Of a stretch of 64,000 bases of DNA, positions 6,919-16,927 are shown piece by piece. Position 1 is the first letter of the stretch; each line of letters opens with the position of its first letter. This DNA is from Marinirhabdus gelatinilytica (GTDB lineage: Bacteria > Bacteroidota > Bacteroidia > Flavobacteriales > Flavobacteriaceae): positions 310,001-374,000 of the forward strand of contig NZ_QRAO01000001.1 in assembly GCF_003353425.1 (NCBI RefSeq). Reading direction: 5' to 3'. The translations under genes were made by a program, and so were the position numbers. Under the pieces are notes generated by a model. The model did not search any database. It was not told where the DNA came from and worked only from the letters and a program-made list of their open reading frames with translations.

Positions 6919-9900
6919 GTGGCCAACTTTTTGCCTTTTCAAATTTACAATGCTTCTGCTGGTAGCGGAAAAACCTTTACCCTCGTAAAATTATATCTGA
7001 AACAATTAATAACCGCCCATAGGGACGATGGTTACAAGAATATGCTAGCCATTACATTTACCAACAAGGCGGTGGCCGAGATGAAACAGCGCATTGTTGA
7101 GGCTTTGGTGGAATTTTCTGAAGATTTTGACGAGAAGGACCCCCCTGTGATGCTTACACAAATAGCTGCCGAAACCAATCTGGACATTCTCCAACTGCAG
7201 CAAAAGGCAAAAAGAGTCCTTACTCATTTATTGCACCATTACGCCCATTTTAGTGTAGAGACTATAGACCATTTTAACCATAGGCTTATACGCACTTTTG
7301 CAAGGGACTTAAAGTTGCCGGCACATTTTGAGGTAAGCCTGGATACTCCACAGCTTATCATGGAGGCCGTGGACCAACTCATTGCAAAGGCCGGAGAGGA
7401 CAGGGCCATTACAAAGCTTTTGATACGATTTGCCCTACAGAAAACCGACGAGGACAAATCTTGGGACGTTGCAAGAGATATTGCTGGGGCCGCTAGTTTG
7501 CTATTGAGTGAAAACGATGCAGCACATCTCAAAAAGCTAGAAACAGCGACACTTGAGGATTTTCAGGATTTCGAAAAATCTATCCGAAACAAGAGAGACG
7601 AAAAACTCACAGCAGTTTCAATACTGGCGCAGGACACACTTTCGCTCATTACTGAAGCTGGCTTGGAAAAAAATGACTTTTCAGGAGGTAACCGCGCTTA
7701 TTTCCCCAGTTATCTTGAAAAATTGGCAGCGCAGGACCTGGGGGTTTCCTATGGTGCCGCCTGGCAAGAAACCCTCGGGGAAAAACCCATGTACCCCACT
7801 TCAAAGACTCCCGACCATATCGCTGATACCATAGATGGGATTACTTCCCAGTTGGTAGCCGTGTTTCAACACACAAAGCACCTTGTTTCAGAAATATGGC
7901 TGTATGACAATATCGTGAAAAACCTCGTGCCACTCTCGGTAATCAATTTGGTACAGCAAGAATTTGAAGCATTGAAAGAGCAATACAATGTGCTGCCTAT
8001 TTCAGAATTCAACACCATCATCCATAAGGAGATAAAGGATCAACCAGCACCTTTTATCTATGAACGTTTGGGCGACCGCTACCGTCATTTTTTTATAGAC
8101 GAATTTCAGGACACTTCACTATTACAATGGCAAAATTTAATCCCATTGATAGACAATGCCCTATCCCAGCAATTTGAAGACCAAGAGCAGGGAACCCTTT
8201 TATTGGTGGGCGATGCCAAACAGTCCATTTACCGTTGGAGGGGTGGTTTGCCGGAGCAGTTTATGAATTTATACGAAAATGTTAACCCCTTTGCGATACA
8301 GGAAAAGAAGGTAGAAAACCTTGAAACCAACTATAGGAGCTGTGAAGAAGTGATAGGTTTTAACAATCAGTTTTTCAGTTTTATACAACAGTATTTTGGC
8401 AATCCCGTACACGGAAATCTGTACGAAATAGGGAATAAACAAAAACATAACACCAAAGAGAACGGCTATGTCCAACTAGAATTCATAGACGCCGAGAACA
8501 AGGAGCACGCCCACAAACTGTACGGTGAGCAGGTACGTGAAACCATTACGAAACTCACGCAGAACGAATATGCCCCAGAGGAAATTTGTATCCTTTGCCG
8601 CACCAAGAGCAACGGTATTGCCCTGAGCACTTATTTAATGGAACACGGCATTGATGTAGTATCATCAGAAACCTTGTTGCTTCAATTTTCGCCACTGGTG
8701 CAGTGTATCATAAATACGCTAACCTTTGCTGTTTTCCCTACTCATGAAACAGCAAAAGTTTCATTTTTGGAATTTGTACACGACACATTCAACATTAAAA
8801 CCCAAAAACACGATTTTCTGGTGGAACTTTTGCCCTTAGAGGACGTTCAATTTACCGAGGGTCTCAAAAAATACGGGATTTACTTTTCGGTTGCTGAAGT
8901 TAATACCAAATCGTTATACCAAACCTGCGAATACATCATAAGTGCTTTGCAATTGCACAAAAGAGCTGATGCCTACCTCTTCACTTTTATGGATTTTGTG
9001 CTGGATTTTGAGAACAATCCCCAAGCCGGAAAAATAAACTTTTTGGAACATTGGGAACAAAAAAAGGGTACGGCCAGCATTCCATCGGGAAATACACAGG
9101 GTGCAGTACAGGTTATGACCATCCACAAATCGAAAGGACTGGAATTTCCTGTGGTTTTGTTTCCTTATGCAGATACAGATATTTATGGCGAAATAGACCC
9201 AAAAACCTGGTTTCCTATAAACCACGAGCCTTTAGAAGAAGCCCTCATAAACTATAAGAATGAAGTGGCGAACTACGGAGAGGCCGGGCAACTCATTTAT
9301 ACCGAAAGACGCAACACCCTAGAGCTGGACAACTACAACCTATTGTATGTTACCCTGACCAGGGCCGTGGAACAACTTTACATATATGCTGAAAAGCCCT
9401 CGCGACAAATTTCAGACCCACCGAAGAATTTTGGGCAAACCCTAATTGCTTTTTTACAGCATAAAGGTATGTGGCAAGACTCCCAAACAGTGTATCGTTT
9501 TGGAAATGCCGAAGCTACCGCAACATCTCGCCCTAGGGAAACCGAAAAACAGCACTTAATTTCTGAAGAGCCCATATTTATAACATCCCGCCCAGAAAAC
9601 CACCAGCTTAATGTTGCCAGTGCCGAAGCACTCCTATGGGAAAATGAAACCGAAGTAGCCATAGACTTTGGGAATCTGCTGCACGATACCATGGAGAAAA
9701 TAAGAACACGGAAAGATATCGTTTCAGTTTTCGAAAACTATAGAAAGCGAAGCATACTTCCTTCTGAAAAATTAGCTGCATTGCAAACTACGGTTGCTAC
9801 CATTACAAACCATCCTGAGGTTTCTTTTCTATTTGATGATTCTTTGGATACAAGTTCTATTTTCAACGAACGTGACATTGTAACAAAGGACCACCAGCTA

Positions 9901-10095
9901 ATGCGCCCGGACAGACTGAACTTTATGGATACTAAAAAGGTGGTTGTTACAGATTATAAGACCGGGACCCCCCTCGAAAAACATAAAACCCAACTTACGG
10001 CTTATGCGCAATCACTACAGGATATGGGCTTTGTGGTAACGCTAAAAGTCTTAATTTATGTGAACGGGGACACTATTTCCATAAATAAAATTTAA
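6919..10095 (+). CDS. AddA-like UvrD-family helicase/exonuclease subunit
   Basis: Large ATP-dependent helicase with a C-terminal nuclease, acting in double-strand break resection with the AddB-like protein encoded at 12916. Walker A is YNASAGSGKTFTL near the N-terminus; motif II is IDEFQDTSLLQW; motif III is LLLVGDAKQSIYRWRGG; motif V is VMTIHKSKGLEFP; the nuclease site is VTDYKTGTPLEKHKTQLTAY near the C-terminus. The GTG at 6919 gives VANFLPFQIYNASAG, the usual close spacing to Walker A. An in-frame ATG at 6874 would add 15 residues and cannot be excluded. Confidence 0.88.
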   Translation: MANFLPFQIYNASAGSGKTFTLVKLYLKQLITAHRDDGYKNMLAITFTNKAVAEMKQRIVEALVEFSEDFDEKDPPVMLTQIAAETNLDILQLQQKAKRVLTHLLHHYAHFSVETIDHFNHRLIRTFARDLKLPAHFEVSLDTPQLIMEAVDQLIAKAGEDRAITKLLIRFALQKTDEDKSWDVARDIAGAASLLLSENDAAHLKKLETATLEDFQDFEKSIRNKRDEKLTAVSILAQDTLSLITEAGLEKNDFSGGNRAYFPSYLEKLAAQDLGVSYGAAWQETLGEKPMYPTSKTPDHIADTIDGITSQLVAVFQHTKHLVSEIWLYDNIVKNLVPLSVINLVQQEFEALKEQYNVLPISEFNTIIHKEIKDQPAPFIYERLGDRYRHFFIDEFQDTSLLQWQNLIPLIDNALSQQFEDQEQGTLLLVGDAKQSIYRWRGGLPEQFMNLYENVNPFAIQEKKVENLETNYRSCEEVIGFNNQFFSFIQQYFGNPVHGNLYEIGNKQKHNTKENGYVQLEFIDAENKEHAHKLYGEQVRETITKLTQNEYAPEEICILCRTKSNGIALSTYLMEHGIDVVSSETLLLQFSPLVQCIINTLTFAVFPTHETAKVSFLEFVHDTFNIKTQKHDFLVELLPLEDVQFTEGLKKYGIYFSVAEVNTKSLYQTCEYIISALQLHKRADAYLFTFMDFVLDFENNPQAGKINFLEHWEQKKGTASIPSGNTQGAVQVMTIHKSKGLEFPVVLFPYADTDIYGEIDPKTWFPINHEPLEEALINYKNEVANYGEAGQLIYTERRNTLELDNYNLLYVTLTRAVEQLYIYAEKPSRQISDPPKNFGQTLIAFLQHKGMWQDSQTVYRFGNAEATATSRPRETEKQHLISEEPIFITSRPENHQLNVASAEALLWENETEVAIDFGNLLHDTMEKIRTRKDIVSVFENYRKRSILPSEKLAALQTTVATITNHPEVSFLFDDSLDTSSIFNERDIVTKDHQLMRPDRLNFMDTKKVVVTDYKTGTPLEKHKTQLTAYAQSLQDMGFVVTLKVLIYVNGDTISINKI

Positions 10096-10100
10096 CTTTG
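10093..10100 (+). promoter_or_regulatory. Promoter -7 box (TAACTTTG) of kbl
   Basis: Matches TAnnTTTG and overlaps the stop of the AddA-like gene; the kbl ATG is 22 bases beyond it. Confidence 0.5.
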
Positions 10101-10122
10101 CTAGCCAACAAAAACACTAGGT

Positions 10123-11319
10123 ATGTACGGAAAGATTAAAGAACATTTACAAAAGGAACTACAGGAGATAAAGGACAATGGGCTTTATAAAAAAGAGCGC
10201 ATTATTACCTCGCCACAGGACGCTGTTATAAAAATTTCCACAGGAGAGGAAGTCGTAAATTTTTGCGCAAACAATTATTTAGGCCTCTCCTCAAATAAAG
10301 AGGTGATACAAGCTGCTAAAGATACCATGGACACCCATGGCTTCGGCATGTCCTCTGTTCGGTTTATCTGTGGTACACAAGATATCCACAAAACGCTGGA
10401 AGCAAAGATTGCCGAATACTATCAAACCGAGGATACCATACTATACGCAGCGGCCTTCGACGCCAACGGAGGTGTTTTTGAACCATTGTTGACCAAAGAA
10501 GACGCTATTATCTCAGATTCCTTAAACCACGCTTCAATTATTGACGGTGTTCGCTTGTGTAAGGCAGCCCGCTACCGGTATGAGAACAGCAACATGGACG
10601 ACCTGGAAAAACAACTTATTGCAGCCAATGAAAATGGAGCTCGCTTTAAGATAATAGTAACGGACGGCGTTTTCTCTATGGACGGGATCGTGGCACCCCT
10701 GGACAAGATTTGTGATCTTGCCGAAAAATACGACGCTCTTGTTATGATAGACGAATGCCATGCCACTGGATTTATTGGAGAGACTGGCCGTGGAACATTG
10801 GAAGAAAAAGGAGTGATGGGACGTATCGATATTATTACTGGAACCCTAGGCAAAGCTATGGGCGGAGCCATGGGGGGATACACAACCGGAAAAAAGGAAA
10901 TTATTGAGATACTTCGACAAAGATCAAGACCTTATCTGTTTTCAAACTCACTGGCACCGGCCATAGTGGGAGCCTCTATTAAGGTGTTCGACATGTTATC
11001 CAAGGACACTACCCTGCGTGATAAGCTTGAAGAGAACACCAACTATTTCAAAAAAGAAATGAAAGCCGCTGGGTTCGATATAGTTGATGGAGACTCGGCC
11101 ATAGTGCCCGTGATGCTGTACGATGCAAAACTTTCCCAACAAATGGCAGATATGTTGCTAGAAGAGGGAATATATGTGATAGGTTTTTTCTACCCTGTTG
11201 TACCCAAGGGGAAAGCAAGAATTAGGGTTCAACTGTCTGCCGCTCATGAAAAATCACACTTGGATAAAGCCATTGGAGCATTTGTTAAAGTAGGTAAGAA
11301 ATTAGGGGTAATTAGCTAA
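10123..11319 (+). CDS. kbl: Glycine C-acetyltransferase (2-amino-3-ketobutyrate CoA ligase)
   Basis: 398-aa PLP enzyme of the alpha-oxoamine synthase family; cleaves 2-amino-3-oxobutyrate with CoA to glycine and acetyl-CoA in threonine breakdown. The PLP lysine lies in [15 protein letters not shown] (about residue 244); the cofactor-contact DECHATGF and [10 protein letters not shown] segments are present. Length equals E. coli Kbl (398). A threonine dehydrogenase gene is not next to it. The other family members (KAS, BioF) are less likely given the match along the whole length. Confidence 0.9.
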   Translation: MYGKIKEHLQKELQEIKDNGLYKKERIITSPQDAVIKISTGEEVVNFCANNYLGLSSNKEVIQAAKDTMDTHGFGMSSVRFICGTQDIHKTLEAKIAEYYQTEDTILYAAAFDANGGVFEPLLTKEDAIISDSLNHASIIDGVRLCKAARYRYENSNMDDLEKQLIAANENGARFKIIVTDGVFSMDGIVAPLDKICDLAEKYDALVMIDECHATGFIGETGRGTLEEKGVMGRIDIITGTLGKAMGGAMGGYTTGKKEIIEILRQRSRPYLFSNSLAPAIVGASIKVFDMLSKDTTLRDKLEENTNYFKKEMKAAGFDIVDGDSAIVPVMLYDAKLSQQMADMLLEEGIYVIGFFYPVVPKGKARIRVQLSAAHEKSHLDKAIGAFVKVGKKLGVIS

Positions 11320-11380
11320 TAGCGTGACATAGAATAAAAAGGAAGCTATCTCTATTTATGAAAAATTTAGTAGATTTGCT

Positions 11381-11411
11381 TTTGTTTATAAGTTTTAACA
11401 ACTTACTTTTG
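11381..11411 (+). promoter_or_regulatory. Strong Bacteroidota-type promoter of the OmpA-family gene
   Basis: TTTG (11381-11384), 19 bases, then TACTTTTG (11404-11411): a full -33/-7 match with consensus spacing, about 33 bases before the ATG. A second TAnnTTTG box lies at 11371-11378. Confidence 0.6.
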
Positions 11412-11444
11412 TTCCATTAACACTTAAAAATTAAACAATCGAAT

Positions 11445-12851
11445 ATGAAACATCTTAACAGTATTTTAGTTGCTGCGCTCCTTATCATTGGGGTTGGTGC
11501 AGCTAACGCACAGGACGAAAACAACCCTTGGGCAATAGGTGCCGGTATCAACGCAGTAGACATCTTCCCAACAGGGATTGATGACGAAGGTCGTTTCCCG
11601 GCAACAGACGAAAATTTCACGGAAATTAAAGGTGAAATGTTTGACGAATATTTCAACGCTAACGACCACTGGAATATTTTGCCTTCAGTATCTAGAGTAT
11701 CTGTAGGAAGATACATTGGCAGCGACTTCTCATTCACTGCTGTTGGTACAATCAACAAAATAAGCAAAATAGGTGACCTTAGAATTGACGACGTGACATA
11801 TTACGGTGTTGATGGTGAGATTAAGTATAGCTTGAGAGACTTATTGAACGGTCCTGGTGGATGGTTCGATCCTTCTATTGGTGTTGGTGGTGGTTACACT
11901 TGGGTAGACGACATAGGATTTGGTACTGCAAACGGTATCGCCGGTGTACGCTTTTGGTTAGGCGAAAACTTCGCTTTAGACCTTCAGTCTACTTACAAGC
12001 ACGCTTTCGAAGATTCATACGGTATACAACATTTCCAACACTCTGCTGGATTCATGTTTAAATTTGGTGGAAAAGATACTGATGGTGACGGTATCTACGA
12101 CGTAGACGATGAGTGTCCTGAAACTCCAGGTCTTCCTGAGTTCAACGGATGCCCTGATACTGATGGTGACGGTATTGAAGACAGAAACGATGCATGTCCT
12201 AACACACCAGGTCTAGCTGAATTTAACGGATGTCCTGATACTGATGGTGATGGTATCCCAGATCCACAAGATGCTTGTCCTACTGTAGCTGGTCTTGCTT
12301 CTATGAACGGTTGTCCAGATGCTGATGGTGATGGTATCACTGACGCTGAAGATGCTTGTCCTAACGAGGCTGGTCCTAAAGCTAACAACGGTTGTCCTTA
12401 CGAGGATCGTGACGGTGACGGTGTATTGGACAAAGATGATGAGTGTCCAGACGTTCCTGGTACTGTTGCAAACAACGGTTGTCCAGAAGTAACTGTAGAA
12501 ATTATCAACCAGTTGAACGAGTACTCTAAAACTATCTTGTTCGATTACGATAAGGCTACTATCCGTCAAGAGTCTTACTCTGCACTTCAGAGTATTGCAG
12601 ACATTATGAAGGAGTACCCATCTGCTAACTTCCATATTGAAGGACACACAGATAGCAGAGGTAGCGACTCATACAACGAGAAATTATCTCGTGAGCGTGC
12701 AGCTTCAGTAATGCAGTACTTAACTACAATTGGTATCCCAGGCAGCAGGTTAACATCTGAAGGTTATGGAGAGACCCGTCCAATTGCTACAAACAACACT
12801 GCAGCAGGAAGACAACAGAACAGACGTGTTGAGATTTCTTTGAAGAAATAA
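11445..12851 (+). CDS. OmpA-family outer-membrane porin with thrombospondin type 3 repeats
   Basis: 468 aa. Signal peptide (residues 1-22, ending GAANA), a beta-barrel of about 180 residues, then five calcium-binding TSP3 repeats (residues about 209-348; each DTDGDGI..., DACP..., NGCP), then an OmpA C-terminal peptidoglycan-binding domain (ILFDYDKATIRQES; NFHIEGHTDSRGS; NRRVEISLKK). It should anchor the outer membrane to peptidoglycan. Codon use (AACGGT, GGTGAC, GCT) is more biased than in the neighbours, and the promoter is strong, both fitting an abundant protein. Confidence 0.92.
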   Translation: MKHLNSILVAALLIIGVGAANAQDENNPWAIGAGINAVDIFPTGIDDEGRFPATDENFTEIKGEMFDEYFNANDHWNILPSVSRVSVGRYIGSDFSFTAVGTINKISKIGDLRIDDVTYYGVDGEIKYSLRDLLNGPGGWFDPSIGVGGGYTWVDDIGFGTANGIAGVRFWLGENFALDLQSTYKHAFEDSYGIQHFQHSAGFMFKFGGKDTDGDGIYDVDDECPETPGLPEFNGCPDTDGDGIEDRNDACPNTPGLAEFNGCPDTDGDGIPDPQDACPTVAGLASMNGCPDADGDGITDAEDACPNEAGPKANNGCPYEDRDGDGVLDKDDECPDVPGTVANNGCPEVTVEIINQLNEYSKTILFDYDKATIRQESYSALQSIADIMKEYPSANFHIEGHTDSRGSDSYNEKLSRERAASVMQYLTTIGIPGSRLTSEGYGETRPIATNNTAAGRQQNRRVEISLKK

Positions 12852-12875
12852 ATAACACTCTAAATAAATAACTAG

Positions 12876-12910
12876 AAACGCCTCCAATTTTGGGGGCGTT
12901 TCTTATTTTT
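12876..12910 (+). terminator. Intrinsic terminator after the OmpA-family gene
   Basis: AAACGCCTCC AATTTT GGGGGCGTTT (one G-T pair), followed by TCTTATTTTT. The next gene starts six bases later. Confidence 0.8.
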
Positions 12911-12915
12911 AGGGT

Positions 12916-15639
12916 ATGCAAACCTTTTTGGAAGAAACCCTACAGCTCATTGAACAAAAACAGGAAAACCTGTCTAGTTGCATCTTCATCCTCCCCAGCA
13001 AAAGGGCTGGTGGATTCCTAAAGAACCACCTAAGGAAACAAACCCAAAAAACTACATTCCTCCCCAAGATAATTAGCATAGAAGAGCTTATAGAAGAGCT
13101 CTCCGGTTTAGAGATTATAGACACTACCGAGCTTCTTTTTAAAAGCTACGAAGTTTATAAGAATACAAAAGCAATAGCGGAAAAAGAATCCTTCGAGGGG
13201 TATGCTTCCTGGGCCATCACCTTGATGAACGACATCAATGAAGTAGATAGATATCTGCTGGACCCAAAACAGTTCTTTGGATATTTGGGAAGCATAAAAT
13301 CGCTGGAGCGTTGGAATGTCACTTCAGAAAGATCCAGCTTCATCAAGAATTATCTAGATTTCTGGAAACAACTTCCAGAATTTTATTTCAACCTCAAAGA
13401 AACACTTTTAAAAGAGGACATTGCCCACCAAGGCCTCGTGTACAGAGAGGCCGCCGAAAACACAGAATACTATCTCCAAGCGAACGGGGAGCGAAAACAC
13501 GTTTTTATAGGATTTAACGCCTTAAATACTGCCGAGCAGCAAATTATCCAAGCTTTTCTGGAAATTGAGCACAACAGCATCTATTGGGATGCAGAAAACC
13601 ATTTTGTAGACAATACCAAGCACGGGGCATCACTTTTTTTTAGAAGATACCTCAAGGAATGGAAGATGTATAAGGACAACACTCCAAGGCTGATATCAAA
13701 CAATTTTGACCAACCCAAAGATATCACCAGTATCGCTTGTTCAAAAAACAGTGCACAGATTAAATACGCGGGGCAGTTATTGGAACAATACAGTCAAGAA
13801 AAATTGAACAGCACAGCAATAGTCCTTGCAGATGAAACATTACTCCTACCATTACTACACTCCTTGCCAAATAATGTTACCCAGGTAAATGTGACCATGG
13901 GAGCGGCGCTGAAAAACTTCCCGATAGCGGTGTTTTTTGAAACTTGGCTGGCTATCCATAAAAAAGGAAGCGATACATTTTATTTCAGGGACACCTTAAA
14001 ACTATTGGGAAGTCCCGTGGCATCTCAACTATTAAACAGCCAGCAAGTTACGCAAGCCATTACCCAACAAAACAGGAGCCACTATACCCTAGCGCAACTG
14101 CAAGATATTTCAGCAGAAAAAGACAGTACAAATCTTCAGTTATTGTTCGGGAATATAGAGACCTCCCCCCAAAGAGCTCTTGAAATACTTGGCAAAATAA
14201 TATTCGAGCTCCAAACAACAACCACAAACAATGTAGTGGAAAAAGTAGTACTACATAAATTATTTGGGATAATGGAACAACTACTGGCACTGGGCAAAAA
14301 ATACGACCACATTTCCAATCTTTCCACCTTGATAGAGTTGTTCAACGAGCTCATCGCCTCCACAACAATAGATTTTAAAGGCGAGGCCTTTCAGGGCTTA
14401 CAAATTATGGGGGTACTGGAAACCCGTGTGCTGGATTTCGAGAATGTTATCGTGCTTTCGGTCAACGAAGGGGTCCTTCCCTCGGGAAAATCGAATGCAT
14501 CATTTATTACCTACGACCTCAAGAAACAATTCAACCTACCTTCTTACATAGAGAAAGACGCCATTTATACATACCATTTTTACCATATGCTCCATAGGGC
14601 GAAAGAGATCACATTGTTGTACACCAACTTTTCTGAAGGATTAAATAGTGGAGAAAAGAGCAGATTTATCCTTCAGTTGGAGATAGAGGGACACCCCAAC
14701 CACACTTACATCGAAAAAGTTGTAACGCCCAATATTTCCATTCAGCAAAAAGAAGTAACGAAAATTGAAAAGACAGAAAAAGTAACTCAACGGCTCGTCA
14801 CTATAGCAACAAAAGGGTTTTCCCCTTCGGCACTCACGAGCTACATTCGTAACCCCATAGACTTCTACTACCAAAGAATACTGAAGGTTACCGAGTTTAA
14901 CGAAGTTGAGGAGACCGTTGCCTTTAACACGCTGGGAACCATCGTCCACGATACCTTGGAGCAATTATATAGCCCGTTGGTAAATTACCCGCTTACAAAA
15001 GAAGTACTTGAAAATTTACAGGAAAAGATTGCCGGGGAGGTCACGCAACAATTTTCTATAAATTTTCAAGGTGGAGATATCTCAAAAGGGAAAAACCTTA
15101 TCATTTTTGAAGTTGCCAAGCGCTATGTAGAAAACCTCATCGCGCAAGATCTTACTGAAATAGAAAATGGCAACACAATTGAGATTGTACATATTGAGAG
15201 CGACCTCACCCACACTATTGACATCCCAGAGCTATCCCATCCTGTAAATATCCATGGGAAAGTAGACCGTGTAGATCTGTACAATGGACAACTGCGCATT
15301 ATAGATTACAAAACCGGGAATGTGCAGCAGGCCGATCTAGATTTGGTAAATTGGGAAGAGCTGCCTATAGACTATAAATACAGCAAAGCATTTCAGGTAC
15401 TTACGTATGCTCTTATGCTCTATGGAAACCAACCTTTTGATGTAGCGCAGGCGGGAATAATTTCCTTTAAGAATATGGCAAACGGGTTCTTGAAATTTGG
15501 CACGAAAGATTCGCCAAGGAGCCGAAACAAAAACCAAGAAATCACAAGGGAAACACTCGAGCTATTTTCAGAAGAACTTAAAAAGCTAATATTGGAGATT
15601 TGCAGTCCCGAAATCCCTTTCACCGAAAAAGAAGTATGA
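12916..15639 (+). CDS. AddB-like PD-(D/E)XK nuclease subunit
   Basis: 907 aa. N-terminal IFILPSKRAGGFLKNHL resembles the degenerate Walker A region of AddB-type subunits but lacks a clear GKT. C-terminal nuclease core: the VHIESDL region, then VNIHGKVDRVDLYNGQLRIIDYKTG-type motif (Asp, then IDYK) near residues 780-800, typical of RecB-like nucleases. Expected partner of the AddA-like helicase at 6919, from which it is separated by kbl and the OmpA gene. Its stop overlaps the next gene's ATG (ATGA). The four Cys of Bacillus AddB Fe-S clusters are not evident. Confidence 0.82.
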   Translation: MQTFLEETLQLIEQKQENLSSCIFILPSKRAGGFLKNHLRKQTQKTTFLPKIISIEELIEELSGLEIIDTTELLFKSYEVYKNTKAIAEKESFEGYASWAITLMNDINEVDRYLLDPKQFFGYLGSIKSLERWNVTSERSSFIKNYLDFWKQLPEFYFNLKETLLKEDIAHQGLVYREAAENTEYYLQANGERKHVFIGFNALNTAEQQIIQAFLEIEHNSIYWDAENHFVDNTKHGASLFFRRYLKEWKMYKDNTPRLISNNFDQPKDITSIACSKNSAQIKYAGQLLEQYSQEKLNSTAIVLADETLLLPLLHSLPNNVTQVNVTMGAALKNFPIAVFFETWLAIHKKGSDTFYFRDTLKLLGSPVASQLLNSQQVTQAITQQNRSHYTLAQLQDISAEKDSTNLQLLFGNIETSPQRALEILGKIIFELQTTTTNNVVEKVVLHKLFGIMEQLLALGKKYDHISNLSTLIELFNELIASTTIDFKGEAFQGLQIMGVLETRVLDFENVIVLSVNEGVLPSGKSNASFITYDLKKQFNLPSYIEKDAIYTYHFYHMLHRAKEITLLYTNFSEGLNSGEKSRFILQLEIEGHPNHTYIEKVVTPNISIQQKEVTKIEKTEKVTQRLVTIATKGFSPSALTSYIRNPIDFYYQRILKVTEFNEVEETVAFNTLGTIVHDTLEQLYSPLVNYPLTKEVLENLQEKIAGEVTQQFSINFQGGDISKGKNLIIFEVAKRYVENLIAQDLTEIENGNTIEIVHIESDLTHTIDIPELSHPVNIHGKVDRVDLYNGQLRIIDYKTGNVQQADLDLVNWEELPIDYKYSKAFQVLTYALMLYGNQPFDVAQAGIISFKNMANGFLKFGTKDSPRSRNKNQEITRETLELFSEELKKLILEICSPEIPFTEKEV

Positions 15640-16490
15640 CCAACATGAAAGTACTTACAAACAACATTCTTGAGCGAAACGGTAAAAAACCCATTGTATA
15701 CGATGTGTATTTCACACCCAACCACAGTCCGAAACCTATTGTTATTTTTTGTCACGGGTACAAGGGGTTTAAGGATTGGGGTGCGTGGCATCTGGTAGCA
15801 AAAGCATTTGCCGAAGCTGGTTTTTTCTTTGTTAAGTTCAACTTTTCGCATAATGGGGGTACCGTAGAAGACCCTATAGACTTTCCCGACTTAGAGGCTT
15901 TTGCGCAAAACAATTATAGCAAAGAGCTGGAAGATCTGGAGGCCGTCATCAACTTTATCGCTACTACAAAGAGGTTTCACGAAGAAGCCGCGGTGGATAC
16001 TATCTCACTTATTGGTCACAGCCGTGGCGGCGGCATCGTTCTCATAAAAGCTGAAGAAAATAAGCTCGTAAAAAAAGTGGTTACTTGGGCAGGCGTAAGC
16101 GATTATAAAACTAGATTCCAAGAAGGTTCCGAAAGTTTCGAAAACTGGAAAAAAACGGGACGAACCTATGTGGAGAATGGCCGTACCAAACAACAAATGC
16201 CGCACGATTGGCAATTTTTTGAAGATTTTAAACAAAATGAGGAGCGCCTTTCCATAAAAAGAGCACTCGAAAGCTTAGAAAAACCGTGCTTGATCGTTCA
16301 CGGTAGTGAAGATGAAACGGTTGCCGTTGAAGAAGCTAAAAAAATGAAGTTGTGGAACAACAACGCTTCATTAAAAATTATTGAAGGCGCAAATCACGTT
16401 TTCGGCTCCATGCACCCTTGGCGGGAAAACGCTCTGCCTTCTAATGTAGAGCACGTTGTAAGTGAAACCATCTTGTTTTTACGTAATTGA
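15636..16490 (+). CDS. Alpha/beta hydrolase
   Basis: Cytosolic serine hydrolase of unknown substrate. Oxyanion region VIFCHGYKGFKDWG; nucleophile in LIGHSRGGGIVLI; Asp in IVHGSEDETVAVEE; His in EGANHVFGS. Starts by ATGA overlap with the AddB-like gene, so the two are translationally coupled; a second in-frame ATG follows three codons later (MKVLTNN). The 36 bases read upstream of 15636 are inside the nuclease gene and are not part of it. Confidence 0.83.
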   Translation: MTNMKVLTNNILERNGKKPIVYDVYFTPNHSPKPIVIFCHGYKGFKDWGAWHLVAKAFAEAGFFFVKFNFSHNGGTVEDPIDFPDLEAFAQNNYSKELEDLEAVINFIATTKRFHEEAAVDTISLIGHSRGGGIVLIKAEENKLVKKVVTWAGVSDYKTRFQEGSESFENWKKTGRTYVENGRTKQQMPHDWQFFEDFKQNEERLSIKRALESLEKPCLIVHGSEDETVAVEEAKKMKLWNNNASLKIIEGANHVFGSMHPWRENALPSNVEHVVSETILFLRN

Positions 16491-16587
16491 GTTAAAAATA
16501 TAGTGTTTTACTGTAAAATTGGGGGAAAAGCCCCTTGACTCGTGAAGGTACTTTTCTGAAATTTGTTGAAACCAATTACATTAGATT

Positions 16588-16728
16588 ATGAGAACCAAGA
16601 ACAGAATCCCGGGATTGAAGAGTAAGTGGAAACAAATATTAAAAGGCACCCCCAGTAAAGAACAGCTAAGGCAGTTTATGAGGGATATTGAACGGCAGAA
16701 GAATATCAAAACCGCCAATGCGCAATAA
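16588..16728 (+). CDS. Small basic protein (46 aa)
   Basis: Short frame MRTKNRIPGLKSKWKQILKG... ending TANAQ, rich in Lys, Arg and Gln, with no membrane segment. It has a clear ATG, lies between two terminator-like hairpins and is followed by a strong terminator at 16773. I do not recognise it; the charge pattern would allow nucleic-acid binding, which is only a guess. Confidence 0.5.
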   Translation: MRTKNRIPGLKSKWKQILKGTPSKEQLRQFMRDIERQKNIKTANAQ

Positions 16729-16772
16729 GTTTATAAAAACTATTTCTACCAATATATATTATATATATTAAG

Positions 16773-16801
16773 GGGCAAGCCGTAAAAAGCTTGCCCTTTT
16801 T
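16773..16801 (+). terminator. Intrinsic terminator after the 46-aa gene
   Basis: GGGCAAGC, loop CGTAAAAA, GCTTGCCC, TTTTT. Confidence 0.75.
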
Positions 16802-16868
16802 CGTGGAGAATATCGGAGTCCCCTCGACTCTACGCTCCTACGTCGCAATGCTCAGGATAAACTTCTCC
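16801..16868 (-). repeat. Truncated tRNA-Gly 3' end joined to a REP-like element
   Basis: TGGAGAATATCGGAGTC (16804-16820) repeats the acceptor 3' strand, discriminator, T-stem 3' strand and end of the T-loop of the tRNA-Gly gene at 16928, then breaks into CTCGACTCTACGCTCC...GCTCAGGATAAACTTCTCC. The preceding CCCTTTTTCG also matches the flank of the real gene. Confidence 0.7.
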
Positions 16869-16896
16869 TCCGAACACATCTTCTTAAAAAAATAAA

Positions 16897-16925
16897 GGGA
16901 CAACCGTTGAAGGATTGTCCCTTTT
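16897..16925 (-). terminator. Terminator of tRNA-Gly (bidirectional)
   Basis: GGGACAA / TTGTCCC hairpin directly after the tRNA 3' end; on the minus strand it is followed by TTTATTTTTTT. Confidence 0.7.
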
Positions 16926-16927
16926 CG

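Noticed and set aside
12213-12647. 144-aa antisense frame over the OmpA gene
   Set aside because: Caused by repetitive TSP3 codons; no start region or family features.
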